From NCBI GenBank assembly GCA_030429735.1, contig JAUIET010000001.1:682001-746000 (forward strand): 64,000 nucleotides of DNA. The letters are read 5' to 3'. Positions 45,995 to 54,836 of this stretch are shown here, in pieces. The stretch's first letter is position 1; every line of letters begins with the position of its first letter. The translations under genes and the position numbers were made by a program. Under the pieces are notes generated by a model that ran no database searches, was not told the DNA's origin, and worked only from the letters and a program-made list of their open reading frames with translations. The DNA is from Gammaproteobacteria bacterium. GTDB taxonomy: Bacteria; Pseudomonadota; Gammaproteobacteria; Pseudomonadales; JAUIET01.

Positions 45995-46139
45995 AGCGAA
46001 CAACTCAATTTGTCAGCACGGGTGTATTACAAGGTGCTGAAAGTGGCACGAACCATTGCCGATATGAAAGGGGAGTGGGGGGATCAGCAACGCATCTCTT
46101 TTAGAAGCCATGGGCTATCGAGCTGCTGTGGAATTTTAG
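45995..46139 (+). pseudogene. Second comM 3' end (copy B)
   Basis: The first 96 bases match 41,515-41,609 almost perfectly, with two substitutions and one inserted T that breaks the frame. After that, corrected for the T, it encodes ISNASLLEAMGYRAAVEF-stop, against ISKAALLEAMGYRAVVEL in intact comM. The codons differ widely, so the two tails come from different comM alleles. It is what is expected where an element inserted into the 3' end of comM and brought its own gene end. Confidence 0.85.
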
Positions 46140-46191
46140 CAGTATTGGCTCAGACGGGACCTGATCCCAACTCTCCTCTTACAGGCTATGA

Positions 46192-46221
46192 ACACGAAGA
46201 TAGTGTACACTATCTTCGTGT
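46192..46221. promoter_or_regulatory. 30-base perfect palindrome upstream of vapBC
   Basis: Arms of 15 bases (ACACGAAGATAGTGT and its exact reverse complement) meet with no spacer, 26 bases before the vapB start. This is a strong candidate operator for the VapBC complex. A TTGACA hexamer begins two bases after it. Confidence 0.75.
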
Positions 46222-46247
46222 GTTGACATACAAATGTTAAAAGCCTT

Positions 46248-46475
46248 ATGAAGAACATTACTTTAAGCGCAGATGAGAGTTTGATCGAAGCAGCCCGCCA
46301 TCGAGCGGCAAGCGAACACACCACCTTAAACGCGAAATTTCGGCAGTGGTTGGAAGAATATGTGCACCGGCAGCAAGCGGCCGAGGAAGCAATGCACACA
46401 ATCAGGGAATTACGCACGAAGTACTCCACGGAAGGTAGACGATTTAGCAGGGACGAAATGAATGAGCGACGTTAG
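46248..46475 (+). CDS. vapB: VapB-type antitoxin
   Basis: A 75-residue protein: MKNITLSADESLIEAARHRA, then TLNAKFRQWLEEYV, looks like a ribbon-helix-helix DNA-binding start, followed by a charged C-terminal toxin-wrapping tail. It overlaps the PIN-domain toxin by 14 bases and is preceded by a 30-base palindrome, the usual autoregulated antitoxin-toxin layout. It sits between comM-tail copies B and C. Confidence 0.78.
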   Translation: MKNITLSADESLIEAARHRAASEHTTLNAKFRQWLEEYVHRQQAAEEAMHTIRELRTKYSTEGRRFSRDEMNERR

Positions 46476-46881
46476 CATGCTGGATACCAATGTCGTTATT
46501 TATCTATTTGATTCCAGGAATACAGAAAAGCAGGCCATAGCGGAGCGCCTGGTGAGCACAGGGCTTAAAGAAGGGACTCACATAATAAGCCCACAGGTCG
46601 TGCAAGAGGCGCTAAATGTAGCGCTGTCAAAGCTTGGTTTTACTCCCGATGATGCACACGCCCTGCTGAAAAGAACGCTGATGCCACTTTGCAAGTTGGT
46701 TTCTCCGGCGTTGTTGTATGAACGCGCTTTGTCAGTCCGCTCTCGCTATCAATACAGCTTTTATGATTCGCTGATCATCGCTGCTGCGTTGGAGTTAGGT
46801 TGCAAGATGCTGTATAGCGAAGACTTGCAGCATCAACAAAAAATAGACCGCCTACGCATAGTTAATCCGTTTGTAACTTAA
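46462..46881 (+). CDS. vapC: VapC-type PIN-domain toxin ribonuclease
   Basis: A 139-residue PIN-domain protein. The acidic metal-binding residues are Asp8 (MLDTNVV), Glu49 (VVQEAL), Asp102 (FYDSLII) and Asp121 (YSEDLQH). VapC toxins cut tRNA or rRNA when freed from VapB. The final codons are repeated at 45,975, and comM-tail copy C starts at its stop codon. The pair is therefore the cargo of a compact cassette of about 0.8 kb. Confidence 0.88.
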   Translation: MSDVSMLDTNVVIYLFDSRNTEKQAIAERLVSTGLKEGTHIISPQVVQEALNVALSKLGFTPDDAHALLKRTLMPLCKLVSPALLYERALSVRSRYQYSFYDSLIIAAALELGCKMLYSEDLQHQQKIDRLRIVNPFVT

Positions 46882-46918
46882 GCGAACAACTCAATCAGTC
46901 AGCACGGGCGTATTTAAG
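46881..46918 (+). repeat. comM-tail direct repeat, copy C (partial)
   Basis: Starting at the vapC stop, AGCGAACAACTCAAT is identical to copies A and B. GTCAGCACGGG and GTATT follow with two mismatches, and after a small gap AAGG; then the match ends. It marks the right edge of the vapBC cassette. Confidence 0.75.
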
Positions 46919-47167
46919 GTCACGCAGTCTATTGTTCCTTGCAATCCGCGTTGTAATCTCTATTAGCACCATATCACTGCAGTACCAGATGCAAGCCATT
47001 TGAATTTCGCGTTTGATTACGGTTTTGACGTATGGTTGATTTTAACAAAGCGACCGTTCATCGCATTCAGCCAACACGGGTCAACCGATTACGCCTGCGC
47101 GGGTTAGATCTTACAAGCACGCCGTAAACGCGCGGCAGGGCAAGAACCAGCTTGAGAGGGTGTTTTG

Positions 47168-48895
47168 ATGGTGTTGGCACAACTTTTCCGGGTTTTGTTA
47201 TTGAGTTTGGTAGTAGCAGCGTTTAGCGGCTGCTCCGGCGGCGGCGGTGGTGATGCCTCAGCCTCGTCCGGATCCCCGCCCGGCACTGTTCCACCTCCCG
47301 AACCAGAACCAGAACCAGAGCCAGAGCCTGCCGCACAAACTGTATCGGAGGCCGTGCGTTTTCTAACACGTTCCAGCTTCGGCGCAAAGTCTGATTCGAT
47401 CGATTCGCTGCTGCAGCAAAGCTACAACGACTGGATTGACGAGCAGATGCAGTTGCCGGCCAGCAGCCACTTACAGCAACTCGATGCATTGCTGGAGGCC
47501 AACGGTCTTGACGGTATTCTTAATGCAGAATCAGCGGAAGCACGACGGCGCCTTCGTATGGACGCCTGGTGGAACATCATCGTCAATGGCAACGACCAGC
47601 TCAGGCAGCGTGTCGCGTTTGCGCTTAGTCAGATACTGGTGATTTCAGATCTGGACTCTCAACTTCAGTTTCGTATTCGCGGCGTTGCGCATTACTACGA
47701 CCTGTTGGCACAGCACGCGTTTGGCAATTACCGCGACTTGCTGCAAGACATGACGCTGAACCCAATGATGGGTGCATTCCTCAGTATGCGCCGTAATGAA
47801 AAAGCCGATCCAGACGCGGGTATTCAGCCTGATGAAAATTTTGCGCGCGAGCTAATGCAACTGTTCACCATCGGTCTGGTGGAGCTTAACCAGGACGCTA
47901 GTCCTGTGCTCACCAGCGATGGCGAGACGATACCAAGTTACGGTCAGGACGAGGTGTTAACTCTTGCGCGAGTTTTCACTGGCTGGAATTTCGGTGACGC
48001 GCCGAATATGCAGTCCAATCGCATTACCGCTGCCAGCGAAATCATTCCGATGAAAGCGTTCCAGTCATTTCATGACCAGCAGGCGAAAACATTGTTCGGT
48101 GAGCCCATGGCCGCCGGACAGAGCGCGGAGGATGATCTGAGCCAGGCGCTGGACATAGTGTTTGCCCACCCCAATGTAGCGCCGTTTGTAGGCTACCGAT
48201 TGATTCAGCGCCTGGTGACCAGTAATCCGAGCCCGGCCTACATCGAACGTGTTGCCGCGGTGTTTAACGACAATGGTAATGGCGTAAGAGGGGATCTGGC
48301 CGCAACCATTAAAGCAATTCTGCTGGACCCCGAAGCCCTGGCGGAAACGCCGGCAGCGGGTTTTGGCAAACTAAAAGAGCCCTTGTTAAAAGTCAGTAGT
48401 TTATGGCGCGCTTTCTCAGCCACCGGTAAGGAAGGATACCTGCGCTACAGCACATCGTTTGCCGATTTGGGTCAAAAGCCGCTGGGGGCGCCTTCGGTGT
48501 TCAACTTCTACTTACCCAGCTATAGCCCACCCGGAGCGCTCAGTGATTCGGGTCTGGTAGCGCCGGAAACGCAGATTCTAAATGAGCCTGTTTCAATCTC
48601 CACCAGCAATCGCCTACTACAGTTTGTTGCCTCAGTGCCTATCGGTTCCGGCCCAAATGCAGCTGTTCACGGCGTGGATCTTGATCTGAGTGGCTATATT
48701 GAGCTGGCCGATTCTCCGCAACAACTGGTGCAACAGCTGGATGAGTTACTGCTGGCTGGCAGCATGTCTGATCAGATGCGCGACATTATTGTTGAACATG
48801 TGAATTCGACACCCAAAAACGACAACGGCGAGGGGCGAGTACGTGAAGCCTTGTTCCTGATTGTCACTTCACCCGAGTTTGCCTACCAGGGCTGA
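47168..48895 (+). CDS. DUF1800 lipoprotein
   Basis: A 575-residue exported protein. The signal ends in a FSGC lipobox near residue 21, followed by a Gly/Ser linker and a short Pro-Glu repeat. The rest is DUF1800: RFLTRSSFGAKSDSIDSL, QRVAFALSQILVISD, PDENFARELMQLFTIGL, VFTGWNFGD, GYRLIQRLV and LGAPSVFNFYLPSY. The domain is widespread in marine and soil bacteria and of unknown function. It is 26 bases upstream of a DUF1501 gene, its constant partner. The gap before it (46,919-47,167) shows nothing recognisable. Confidence 0.88.
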   Translation: MVLAQLFRVLLLSLVVAAFSGCSGGGGGDASASSGSPPGTVPPPEPEPEPEPEPAAQTVSEAVRFLTRSSFGAKSDSIDSLLQQSYNDWIDEQMQLPASSHLQQLDALLEANGLDGILNAESAEARRRLRMDAWWNIIVNGNDQLRQRVAFALSQILVISDLDSQLQFRIRGVAHYYDLLAQHAFGNYRDLLQDMTLNPMMGAFLSMRRNEKADPDAGIQPDENFARELMQLFTIGLVELNQDASPVLTSDGETIPSYGQDEVLTLARVFTGWNFGDAPNMQSNRITAASEIIPMKAFQSFHDQQAKTLFGEPMAAGQSAEDDLSQALDIVFAHPNVAPFVGYRLIQRLVTSNPSPAYIERVAAVFNDNGNGVRGDLAATIKAILLDPEALAETPAAGFGKLKEPLLKVSSLWRAFSATGKEGYLRYSTSFADLGQKPLGAPSVFNFYLPSYSPPGALSDSGLVAPETQILNEPVSISTSNRLLQFVASVPIGSGPNAAVHGVDLDLSGYIELADSPQQLVQQLDELLLAGSMSDQMRDIIVEHVNSTPKNDNGEGRVREALFLIVTSPEFAYQG

Positions 48896-48921
48896 GCATT
48901 ACCGGAATTCGAGGAGTTACC

Positions 48922-50313
48922 ATGAACAGATCACCCAAGCAATTAATCGGTATCCAAAGCCGCCGCCGTTTTCTTCGCAATAGCCTGGCATCCGGAGTAT
49001 GCAGTTTTGCTGGCGCCAGTGCTTTAAGCAGCCTGGGCATACCTAAAGCCTTCGCACAGAGCTCGGGCGACTACAAAGCCCTGGTGTGCATTTTTCTGTA
49101 TGGCGGCAATGATTCCTTCAATATGATTGTGCCGCGCAGCAATGGAGCCTATCAGCAATACGCTCAGACCAGACAAACCCTGGCGGTCGAGCAGAGTGCC
49201 CTGCTGCCCATCACAGCTCTGTCACCGGACGGCGCTGAATACGGATTTCATCCCGGCATGGAAGCGGCACAGGCTTTGTTCCAAAACGGCAATCTGGCCA
49301 TTCAGGCGAATATTGGAGCGCTGGTAGAACCAACCACGCGGGACAGTTACCTGAGTGGCACTGTGGCGCTGCCACCACGGCTGTTTTCGCACAATGATCA
49401 ACAAGACTTCTGGCAGAGCCTGGCTCCGGAAGCACCCATTCCGGTTGGCTGGGCTGGTCGCATGGCTGATTTGTTAGGCACTCAGAACACCAATCAACAG
49501 CTCTCGATGAATATTTCCTTGAGCGGCGCCAACCTGATGCAGTTCAGTAGTTCGGGGTTGCCATATAACGTATCGCCTTCAGGCGTTACCCCGCTGCTGG
49601 GCGTGAACCCTGACGCTAGCAGTCAACAGGAACAGCGACGCGCGCAGGCGTACCAGGCCTTGCTGGAAAAGAGCAACGGTTCTTTATTCAGTAACGAATT
49701 CGCCAATACCCGTCTACAAGCGCAAGCTTTGTCAGGCGACGTCGGTGAAGCGCTGGCTGGCGTTGCTCCCTTTAGCACGCCTTTTCCACAAGGCCAGCTG
49801 GGCGCGTCGCTCAACATGGTGGCGCAATTGATTGGGGCCAGTGCTGCTCTGGACATGTCGCGGCAGATTTTCTTCGTCGGTTTCGGTGGTTGGGATACCC
49901 ACAGCGATCAGGCTGTTCGCCATCCATTGTTGCTCACGGAATTGAGCAACGCGATGGCCTCTTTTTACGCCGCCACCGAAGAGTTGGGCATGCAGAATTC
50001 TGTGACTGCGTTTACAGCTGCGGATTTTGGTCGCACGCTGACCAGCAATGGCGATGGCAGCGACCATGGCTGGGGTGGGCATCAACTGATGATGGGGGGT
50101 GCGGTGCGCGGTCAGGACATTTACGGAGTGATGCCAGAGATAGAAATCAATGGCGCGCAGGATTCTGGTCAAGGCCGCATAATTCCTACCACATCTGTCG
50201 ATCAGTACGGCGCTACCCTGGCAAGATGGTTTGGCGTTGAGGAAAGCCAATTACACGGCGTGTTTCCAAATTTGGCAAATTTTTCCAGCACAGATATCGG
50301 GTTCATGCTGTAG
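48922..50313 (+). CDS. DUF1501 protein with Tat signal
   Basis: A 463-residue protein exported folded by the Tat system (SRRRFLRNSLASG near residues 13-25). LVCIFLYGGNDSFNMIVP, FHPGMEAAQALFQNGNLAIQANIG and GWDTHSDQ are DUF1501 blocks; the fold resembles the alkaline phosphatase/sulfatase superfamily. TAADFGRTLTSNGDGSDHGWGGHQ near the end is the signature metal-site-like region. It pairs with the DUF1800 gene upstream. Its biochemical role is not established. Confidence 0.88.
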   Translation: MNRSPKQLIGIQSRRRFLRNSLASGVCSFAGASALSSLGIPKAFAQSSGDYKALVCIFLYGGNDSFNMIVPRSNGAYQQYAQTRQTLAVEQSALLPITALSPDGAEYGFHPGMEAAQALFQNGNLAIQANIGALVEPTTRDSYLSGTVALPPRLFSHNDQQDFWQSLAPEAPIPVGWAGRMADLLGTQNTNQQLSMNISLSGANLMQFSSSGLPYNVSPSGVTPLLGVNPDASSQQEQRRAQAYQALLEKSNGSLFSNEFANTRLQAQALSGDVGEALAGVAPFSTPFPQGQLGASLNMVAQLIGASAALDMSRQIFFVGFGGWDTHSDQAVRHPLLLTELSNAMASFYAATEELGMQNSVTAFTAADFGRTLTSNGDGSDHGWGGHQLMMGGAVRGQDIYGVMPEIEINGAQDSGQGRIIPTTSVDQYGATLARWFGVEESQLHGVFPNLANFSSTDIGFML

Positions 50314-50324
50314 GGCAGTAACCC

Positions 50325-50948
50325 CTACTGGGCCGGCCTCCACATAAACCACACTTTAGGTCCGTCACTGCCCAGGGTTTGTTCACTGCTGATCTTGAAG
50401 CCAAAGCGCTCATATAACGGCAGATTATTTTCGTTAGAGCTTTCGAGGTAGGCCGGCATACCTTGCTTATCTACGACCTGCAGGCCTTCGCGTAACAAGG
50501 CGCTGCCCACACCTTTACCTTGCTGGTCGTGCCGGGCGCCTAGCATGTGTAAGTAGTAATGGGCTTTTTTGGGTCGGTGCTCAGCGAATACCCGTTCTAA
50601 CAAACCACCGCGTTTGGCGCATTGAAAACCGTGCTTGACAATAATCGGCAGGAATACGCCCAGCAGCGGCAATACAGGAGCACCGCTCACCTTGGCATCC
50701 GGTGGCAACCAGCAAGCGACTCCTTCAGCATCATCCAGAATCCAGCAATGCCTGTGCGGCAGATAGGCATGGCGCAAATCAACAGAAAAGAATTTTTGAT
50801 CGTATTTTGAGTCTGGGATAATCCAGCGTACTACCGGGTCAGCCTGGAACGCATCGGCTAATATTGTGGCCAATAGCTCACATTCAGCAGCCTCGGCAAT
50901 TCGCGCGGTGTATTTTGGTGCAGCATGTGGCGAGGCAGATTCCGTCAC
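50325..50948 (-). CDS. GNAT family acetyltransferase
   Basis: A 207-residue N-acetyltransferase. The acetyl-CoA loop is in YYLHMLGARHDQQGKGVGSALL (Q-x-x-G-x-G), followed by PAYLESSNENNLPLYERFGF. The N-terminal half (ILADAFQADPVVRWIIPD) matches the broad GNAT group that acts on small molecules or antibiotics. It overlaps the receiver-GGDEF-EAL gene by four bases (ATGA) and is co-transcribed after it. Substrate unknown. Confidence 0.87.
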   Translation of the reverse strand: MTESASPHAAPKYTARIAEAAECELLATILADAFQADPVVRWIIPDSKYDQKFFSVDLRHAYLPHRHCWILDDAEGVACWLPPDAKVSGAPVLPLLGVFLPIIVKHGFQCAKRGGLLERVFAEHRPKKAHYYLHMLGARHDQQGKGVGSALLREGLQVVDKQGMPAYLESSNENNLPLYERFGFKISSEQTLGSDGPKVWFMWRPAQ

Positions 50949-52750
50949 ACTGCGAGCAATACTTTAGCGTTTAGCAGCTGGCACAGCGCGTCGAAGGCAA
51001 CGGCGTCGCTGAAGTAATGCCCCTGCATTGCATCACACTGATGCTGCTTGAGAAACCGCACCTGTTCGATGGTTTCCGCGCCTTCGGCAACGAACTTCAA
51101 GTCCAGGCTTTTTGCCAGGTTGATCATGGCTTTTACCACTTTGGCGTCAGATTCACTGCTCAGCACGTTTTGCACAACGCTGCGGTCAACTTTCACGGCC
51201 TGAATAGGCAAGCGCTGTAATTGCGGAAACGACGAGAACCCGGTACCAAAGCTGTCCAGCGTGAAGGTCGGACCGAGTGCATGCACAGCCTCCATCACAC
51301 GCAGCTTGTCGTCCACGTTGTGCATCAACGCGGGCTCGGCAATTTCAAGCTCCAGGCGCCGTGCATCGATACCACTTTGTTCAATGATCTGAGTCACCGT
51401 AGCCACAAACGCCGGGTCTTGAACTTGTTGAACAGACAAATTAACTGCTACGTTCAAGGCCGGGTAACCCAGGTCATCAAGCTTACTCAGCACCTGGCAG
51501 GCTTCGTGAATCACCCAATAGCCAATTTGCACAATTTGACCGGTCTCTTCGGCTGTTTGCAGGAAGTCTTCGGGGGTGAGTAAGCCATTCGTTGGATGCT
51601 GCCAGCGCAACAGGCATTCAATACCATCGATCTTGCGGCTGGCCAGATCCACTCTGGGCTGAAAATGCAACTGCCACTCATTATTTTGCGAGGCCTGCTT
51701 CAGCTCCTTGTCGAGCCGATTGTGATCCAGCGCGTCTGCGCTCATCTGGTCACTGTAAAATTTGTAGGCGCTGCCCTGAATTTCCTTGGCCTGATACATC
51801 GCCGTGTCTGCGTGCTTGAGCAAGGTATCGAAATCTGTGCCGGCATCAGGGTAGGGCGCAATCCCTATACTGCAACCCGCAACTATCTGGTTGCCCATAA
51901 TTGGGAAAGGTTTGGCAACAGTACGGATAATTTTTCGGGCTACGTTGATAATGTCAGCACGGGAATTAACGTCTTCCAGAACCACCGTGAACTCATCACC
52001 CCCCAGTCGTGCCACGCTGTCTGTTTTTCGCATGCACGCTGAAAGCCGCTCGGCGATCAACTCGATCAGCCGATCACCCGCATCGTGCCCATAGGTGTCA
52101 TTCACCGCTTTAAAGCCATCAAAATCGAGGAACAACAGGGCGACACCCTGGTGGCCGCGCTCGGCACGTTGTATGGCGCGCTCAAGGCGGTCTTTAAACA
52201 ATACGCGATTCGGCACTCCGCTCAGCGCATCATAATGTGCCAGCCGAGACAGCTTAAGCTCAGCCTGCTTACGATCCAGAGCATACCGTATCGCGCGTTC
52301 AAGTACGCGCGTGGTCAGTTGGGTTTTGGTCAAATAATCAGAGGCACCGGCCTTGATCACCTCCTGATCCAGCTGTTGGTCTAGAGTATCAGTCAGGACA
52401 ATGATCGGCTCGGTGCATCCATGTTGGTTGGCTGCGTGCAATAATCGCCGACCTTCATCGGGCGCAAACTCCGGATTGTAATCCAGTAATATCACATCAT
52501 GGATTTGACCGAGCATTGCTTCCAGAGCATGCTCAAGATCAGCACACCAGGTCAGCTCGAAGCGCCGCGAGTCGATAGCAGCCAATACATGAGACACGCG
52601 CAAATAATCGCTCTTGCGCTCGCTGACGAGCAGCACGCGCGTACTGTTATGCAGCGCTTTTTCAACCCCGCTGTCGGGCACCAGAGACAATTCCATGCAG
52701 TTACGACTGTGCAGTAATTCAGCGATGTTTGCAACGATTAGACCTGCCAT
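50945..52750 (-). CDS. Response regulator with active GGDEF and degenerate EAL
   Basis: A 601-residue cytoplasmic protein. The receiver (about residues 35-155) has the phospho-acceptor Asp in VILLDYNPEF. The GGDEF domain is intact: RLGGDEFTVVLED with an RKTD inhibitory site five residues before. The EAL domain reads ECLLRW and keeps N of VNLSVQQ, E of LEIAEP, K of VKVDRS, E of AEGAET and Q of MQGHYF, but the DDFGTG pair is DSFGTG. Loss of that metal Asp should weaken or abolish hydrolysis. It is divergent from rep. Confidence 0.9.
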   Translation of the reverse strand: MAGLIVANIAELLHSRNCMELSLVPDSGVEKALHNSTRVLLVSERKSDYLRVSHVLAAIDSRRFELTWCADLEHALEAMLGQIHDVILLDYNPEFAPDEGRRLLHAANQHGCTEPIIVLTDTLDQQLDQEVIKAGASDYLTKTQLTTRVLERAIRYALDRKQAELKLSRLAHYDALSGVPNRVLFKDRLERAIQRAERGHQGVALLFLDFDGFKAVNDTYGHDAGDRLIELIAERLSACMRKTDSVARLGGDEFTVVLEDVNSRADIINVARKIIRTVAKPFPIMGNQIVAGCSIGIAPYPDAGTDFDTLLKHADTAMYQAKEIQGSAYKFYSDQMSADALDHNRLDKELKQASQNNEWQLHFQPRVDLASRKIDGIECLLRWQHPTNGLLTPEDFLQTAEETGQIVQIGYWVIHEACQVLSKLDDLGYPALNVAVNLSVQQVQDPAFVATVTQIIEQSGIDARRLELEIAEPALMHNVDDKLRVMEAVHALGPTFTLDSFGTGFSSFPQLQRLPIQAVKVDRSVVQNVLSSESDAKVVKAMINLAKSLDLKFVAEGAETIEQVRFLKQHQCDAMQGHYFSDAVAFDALCQLLNAKVLLAV

Positions 52751-52804
52751 TTGTCGCTCACTGGTGGAGAACGTCTGTTACTATACGCGCCCGCTGAATT
52801 CCCA

Positions 52805-54832
52805 ATGCAGTACACCTCGTTGAACTCTCTGAATCCACCGCAACAACGTGCGGTTAAATACATTGACGGCCCTATGCTGGTGTTGGCCGGCGCTGGCAGT
52901 GGCAAAACGCGCGTAATCACCGAGAAAATCGCGTATCTGGTCGGCCAGTGCGGGTATGCGCCCAACAAGATTGTGGCGGTGACCTTCACCAATAAAGCGG
53001 CGCAAGAAATGCGCCACCGCCTCAGCAACGCCCTGGGCAAACAGGCTCGCGGTGTTGGTATCTCTACTTTTCACACCCTTGGTCTGCAAATTTTACGGCG
53101 CGACCTGGCGATGTTCGACTTAAACAGCGGCTTCTCTATCTTCGATGCAGAAGACTCCCTGGGGCTGCTTAAAGAACTGGCGATGCATGAGCGCGGCGAT
53201 GAGGTAGACATCGTCAAAACCTGTCAGTATCTTATTTCCGACTGGAAAAATGAATTGCTGCGCCCAACCGATGTGCACAAGCTGGCCAGCAACCCAATAG
53301 AAGTTCAGGCAGCGGCTTTGTTCGAACGGTATCAGCGAAGCCTGGCCGCATACAATGCAGTGGACTTTGATGACCTGATTTACCGCCCTGTGCTGGCTTT
53401 GCGTGACAATCCTGAGCTGCTGGAAAAGTGGCAATCACGAGTGCACTACTTGTTAGTCGACGAGTATCAAGACACGAACACCAGCCAGTATGAATTGGTG
53501 CAACTGCTCACAGCAAGCCGACAAATGCTCACTGTTGTTGGCGACGATGACCAGTCAATCTATGCCTGGCGCGGCGCGCGTCCGGAAAACCTGGGCAAGC
53601 TGCAGGAAGACTACCGCAAGCTTGAGCTGGTAAAGCTGGAGCAAAACTACCGCTCTACACCCACCATTTTAAATGCCGCCAACCAGCTGATTGCCAATAA
53701 TCCGCACGTGTTTGAAAAGCAATTATGGAGCAGCCTGGCTCCCGGTGAGCCTATTCGTATTGAGTGCCGAACGGATGACCAGGACGAAGTGGACTATATT
53801 GTCGATTCGATACTGGATCGCCGATTGCGTTCGCGTGCGGATTTGTCCGATTTTGCGGTACTGTACCGCGGCAATTTCCAGGCCAGACTGCTGGAGATGC
53901 GTCTGCAGGCGGATCAGCTACCGTATCGTATCAGTGGTGGCACCTCATTCTTCGCGCGCAACGAAATCAAAGACGTGATGGCGTATTTGCGGCTGCTGGT
54001 CAACCCGGACGATGACAGTGCTTTTTTGCGAGTAGTCAACGTGCCGCGGCGCGGCATTGGTGCGCAAACTCTGGAGACCGTGGCGGCCTATGCAAAAAAT
54101 CGCGATTGCGGCTTGTTAAGCGCCTGTTCAGAGATGGGCTTATACACTCAGTTAAGCGGTAAAGCGGCGCAATCGGTGCGTGGCTTTAGCGACTGGTTGC
54201 TTGCCAAGCAGCGCTACCTTGCCGAGAGCCCCATGGCAGCCGTTCGGGAACTGCTTGCTGATATAGGCTACGAAGACTGGTTGCTGCAAAACAGCAGCAC
54301 GCCAGCTGCCGCTGAGAAACGCTGGGCAAATGTGCAGTTTTTATTGGGCAATATTGAAAAAGATTTGAAAGATCGAGACGATGAAGTAGAAGACACCGAT
54401 CAGGCGATTGAGGCCGTTATTGGAAAACTAGTGTTGCGTGACATGCTTGAACGGCAGGAAAATGACGAAGAAATGGACCAGATTCAATTACTTACTTTGC
54501 ACGCGGCAAAGGGCCTGGAGTTTCGTCACGTGTATATGATGGGCGTGGAAGAGCGAATATTGCCACACCACAACAGTATTGATGAAGGCAATATTGACGA
54601 AGAACGCCGCCTTGCCTATGTGGGTATTACTCGCGCGCAAGAGACCTTAACCATGGTCTACACGCGTAAACGCAAACAACACGGCCACGTCATTAATTGC
54701 GAGCCATCGCGTTTTCTGGACGAGTTACCCGCTGATTGTATTCATTGGCCACAACGGAATGCGGCCTCACCGGAGGCGAATCAACAGCGCGGCGAGCAAA
54801 CGCTGTCGGGCTTGAAGGCCTTGTTCGACTGA
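52805..54832 (+). CDS. rep: ATP-dependent DNA helicase Rep
   Basis: A 675-residue superfamily 1A helicase that clears obstacles ahead of replication forks. LNPPQQRAVKYIDGPMLVLAGAGSGKTRVI, VDEYQDTN, GDDDQSIYAWRGA, VKLEQNYRS and LLTLHAAKGLEFRHVY are all present. Length and the short C-terminal tail match Rep, not UvrD. The frame is open to a TTG at 52751, but the ATG at 52805 gives the family N-terminus. Confidence 0.95.
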   Translation: MQYTSLNSLNPPQQRAVKYIDGPMLVLAGAGSGKTRVITEKIAYLVGQCGYAPNKIVAVTFTNKAAQEMRHRLSNALGKQARGVGISTFHTLGLQILRRDLAMFDLNSGFSIFDAEDSLGLLKELAMHERGDEVDIVKTCQYLISDWKNELLRPTDVHKLASNPIEVQAAALFERYQRSLAAYNAVDFDDLIYRPVLALRDNPELLEKWQSRVHYLLVDEYQDTNTSQYELVQLLTASRQMLTVVGDDDQSIYAWRGARPENLGKLQEDYRKLELVKLEQNYRSTPTILNAANQLIANNPHVFEKQLWSSLAPGEPIRIECRTDDQDEVDYIVDSILDRRLRSRADLSDFAVLYRGNFQARLLEMRLQADQLPYRISGGTSFFARNEIKDVMAYLRLLVNPDDDSAFLRVVNVPRRGIGAQTLETVAAYAKNRDCGLLSACSEMGLYTQLSGKAAQSVRGFSDWLLAKQRYLAESPMAAVRELLADIGYEDWLLQNSSTPAAAEKRWANVQFLLGNIEKDLKDRDDEVEDTDQAIEAVIGKLVLRDMLERQENDEEMDQIQLLTLHAAKGLEFRHVYMMGVEERILPHHNSIDEGNIDEERRLAYVGITRAQETLTMVYTRKRKQHGHVINCEPSRFLDELPADCIHWPQRNAASPEANQQRGEQTLSGLKALFD

Positions 54833-54836
54833 GTCT

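Noticed and set aside
46223-46228. TTGACA as the -35 box of vapBC.
   Set aside because: The matching -10 at 17 bases would fall on the vapB start codon, so the transcript would start inside the gene. The promoter is more likely within or left of the palindrome.
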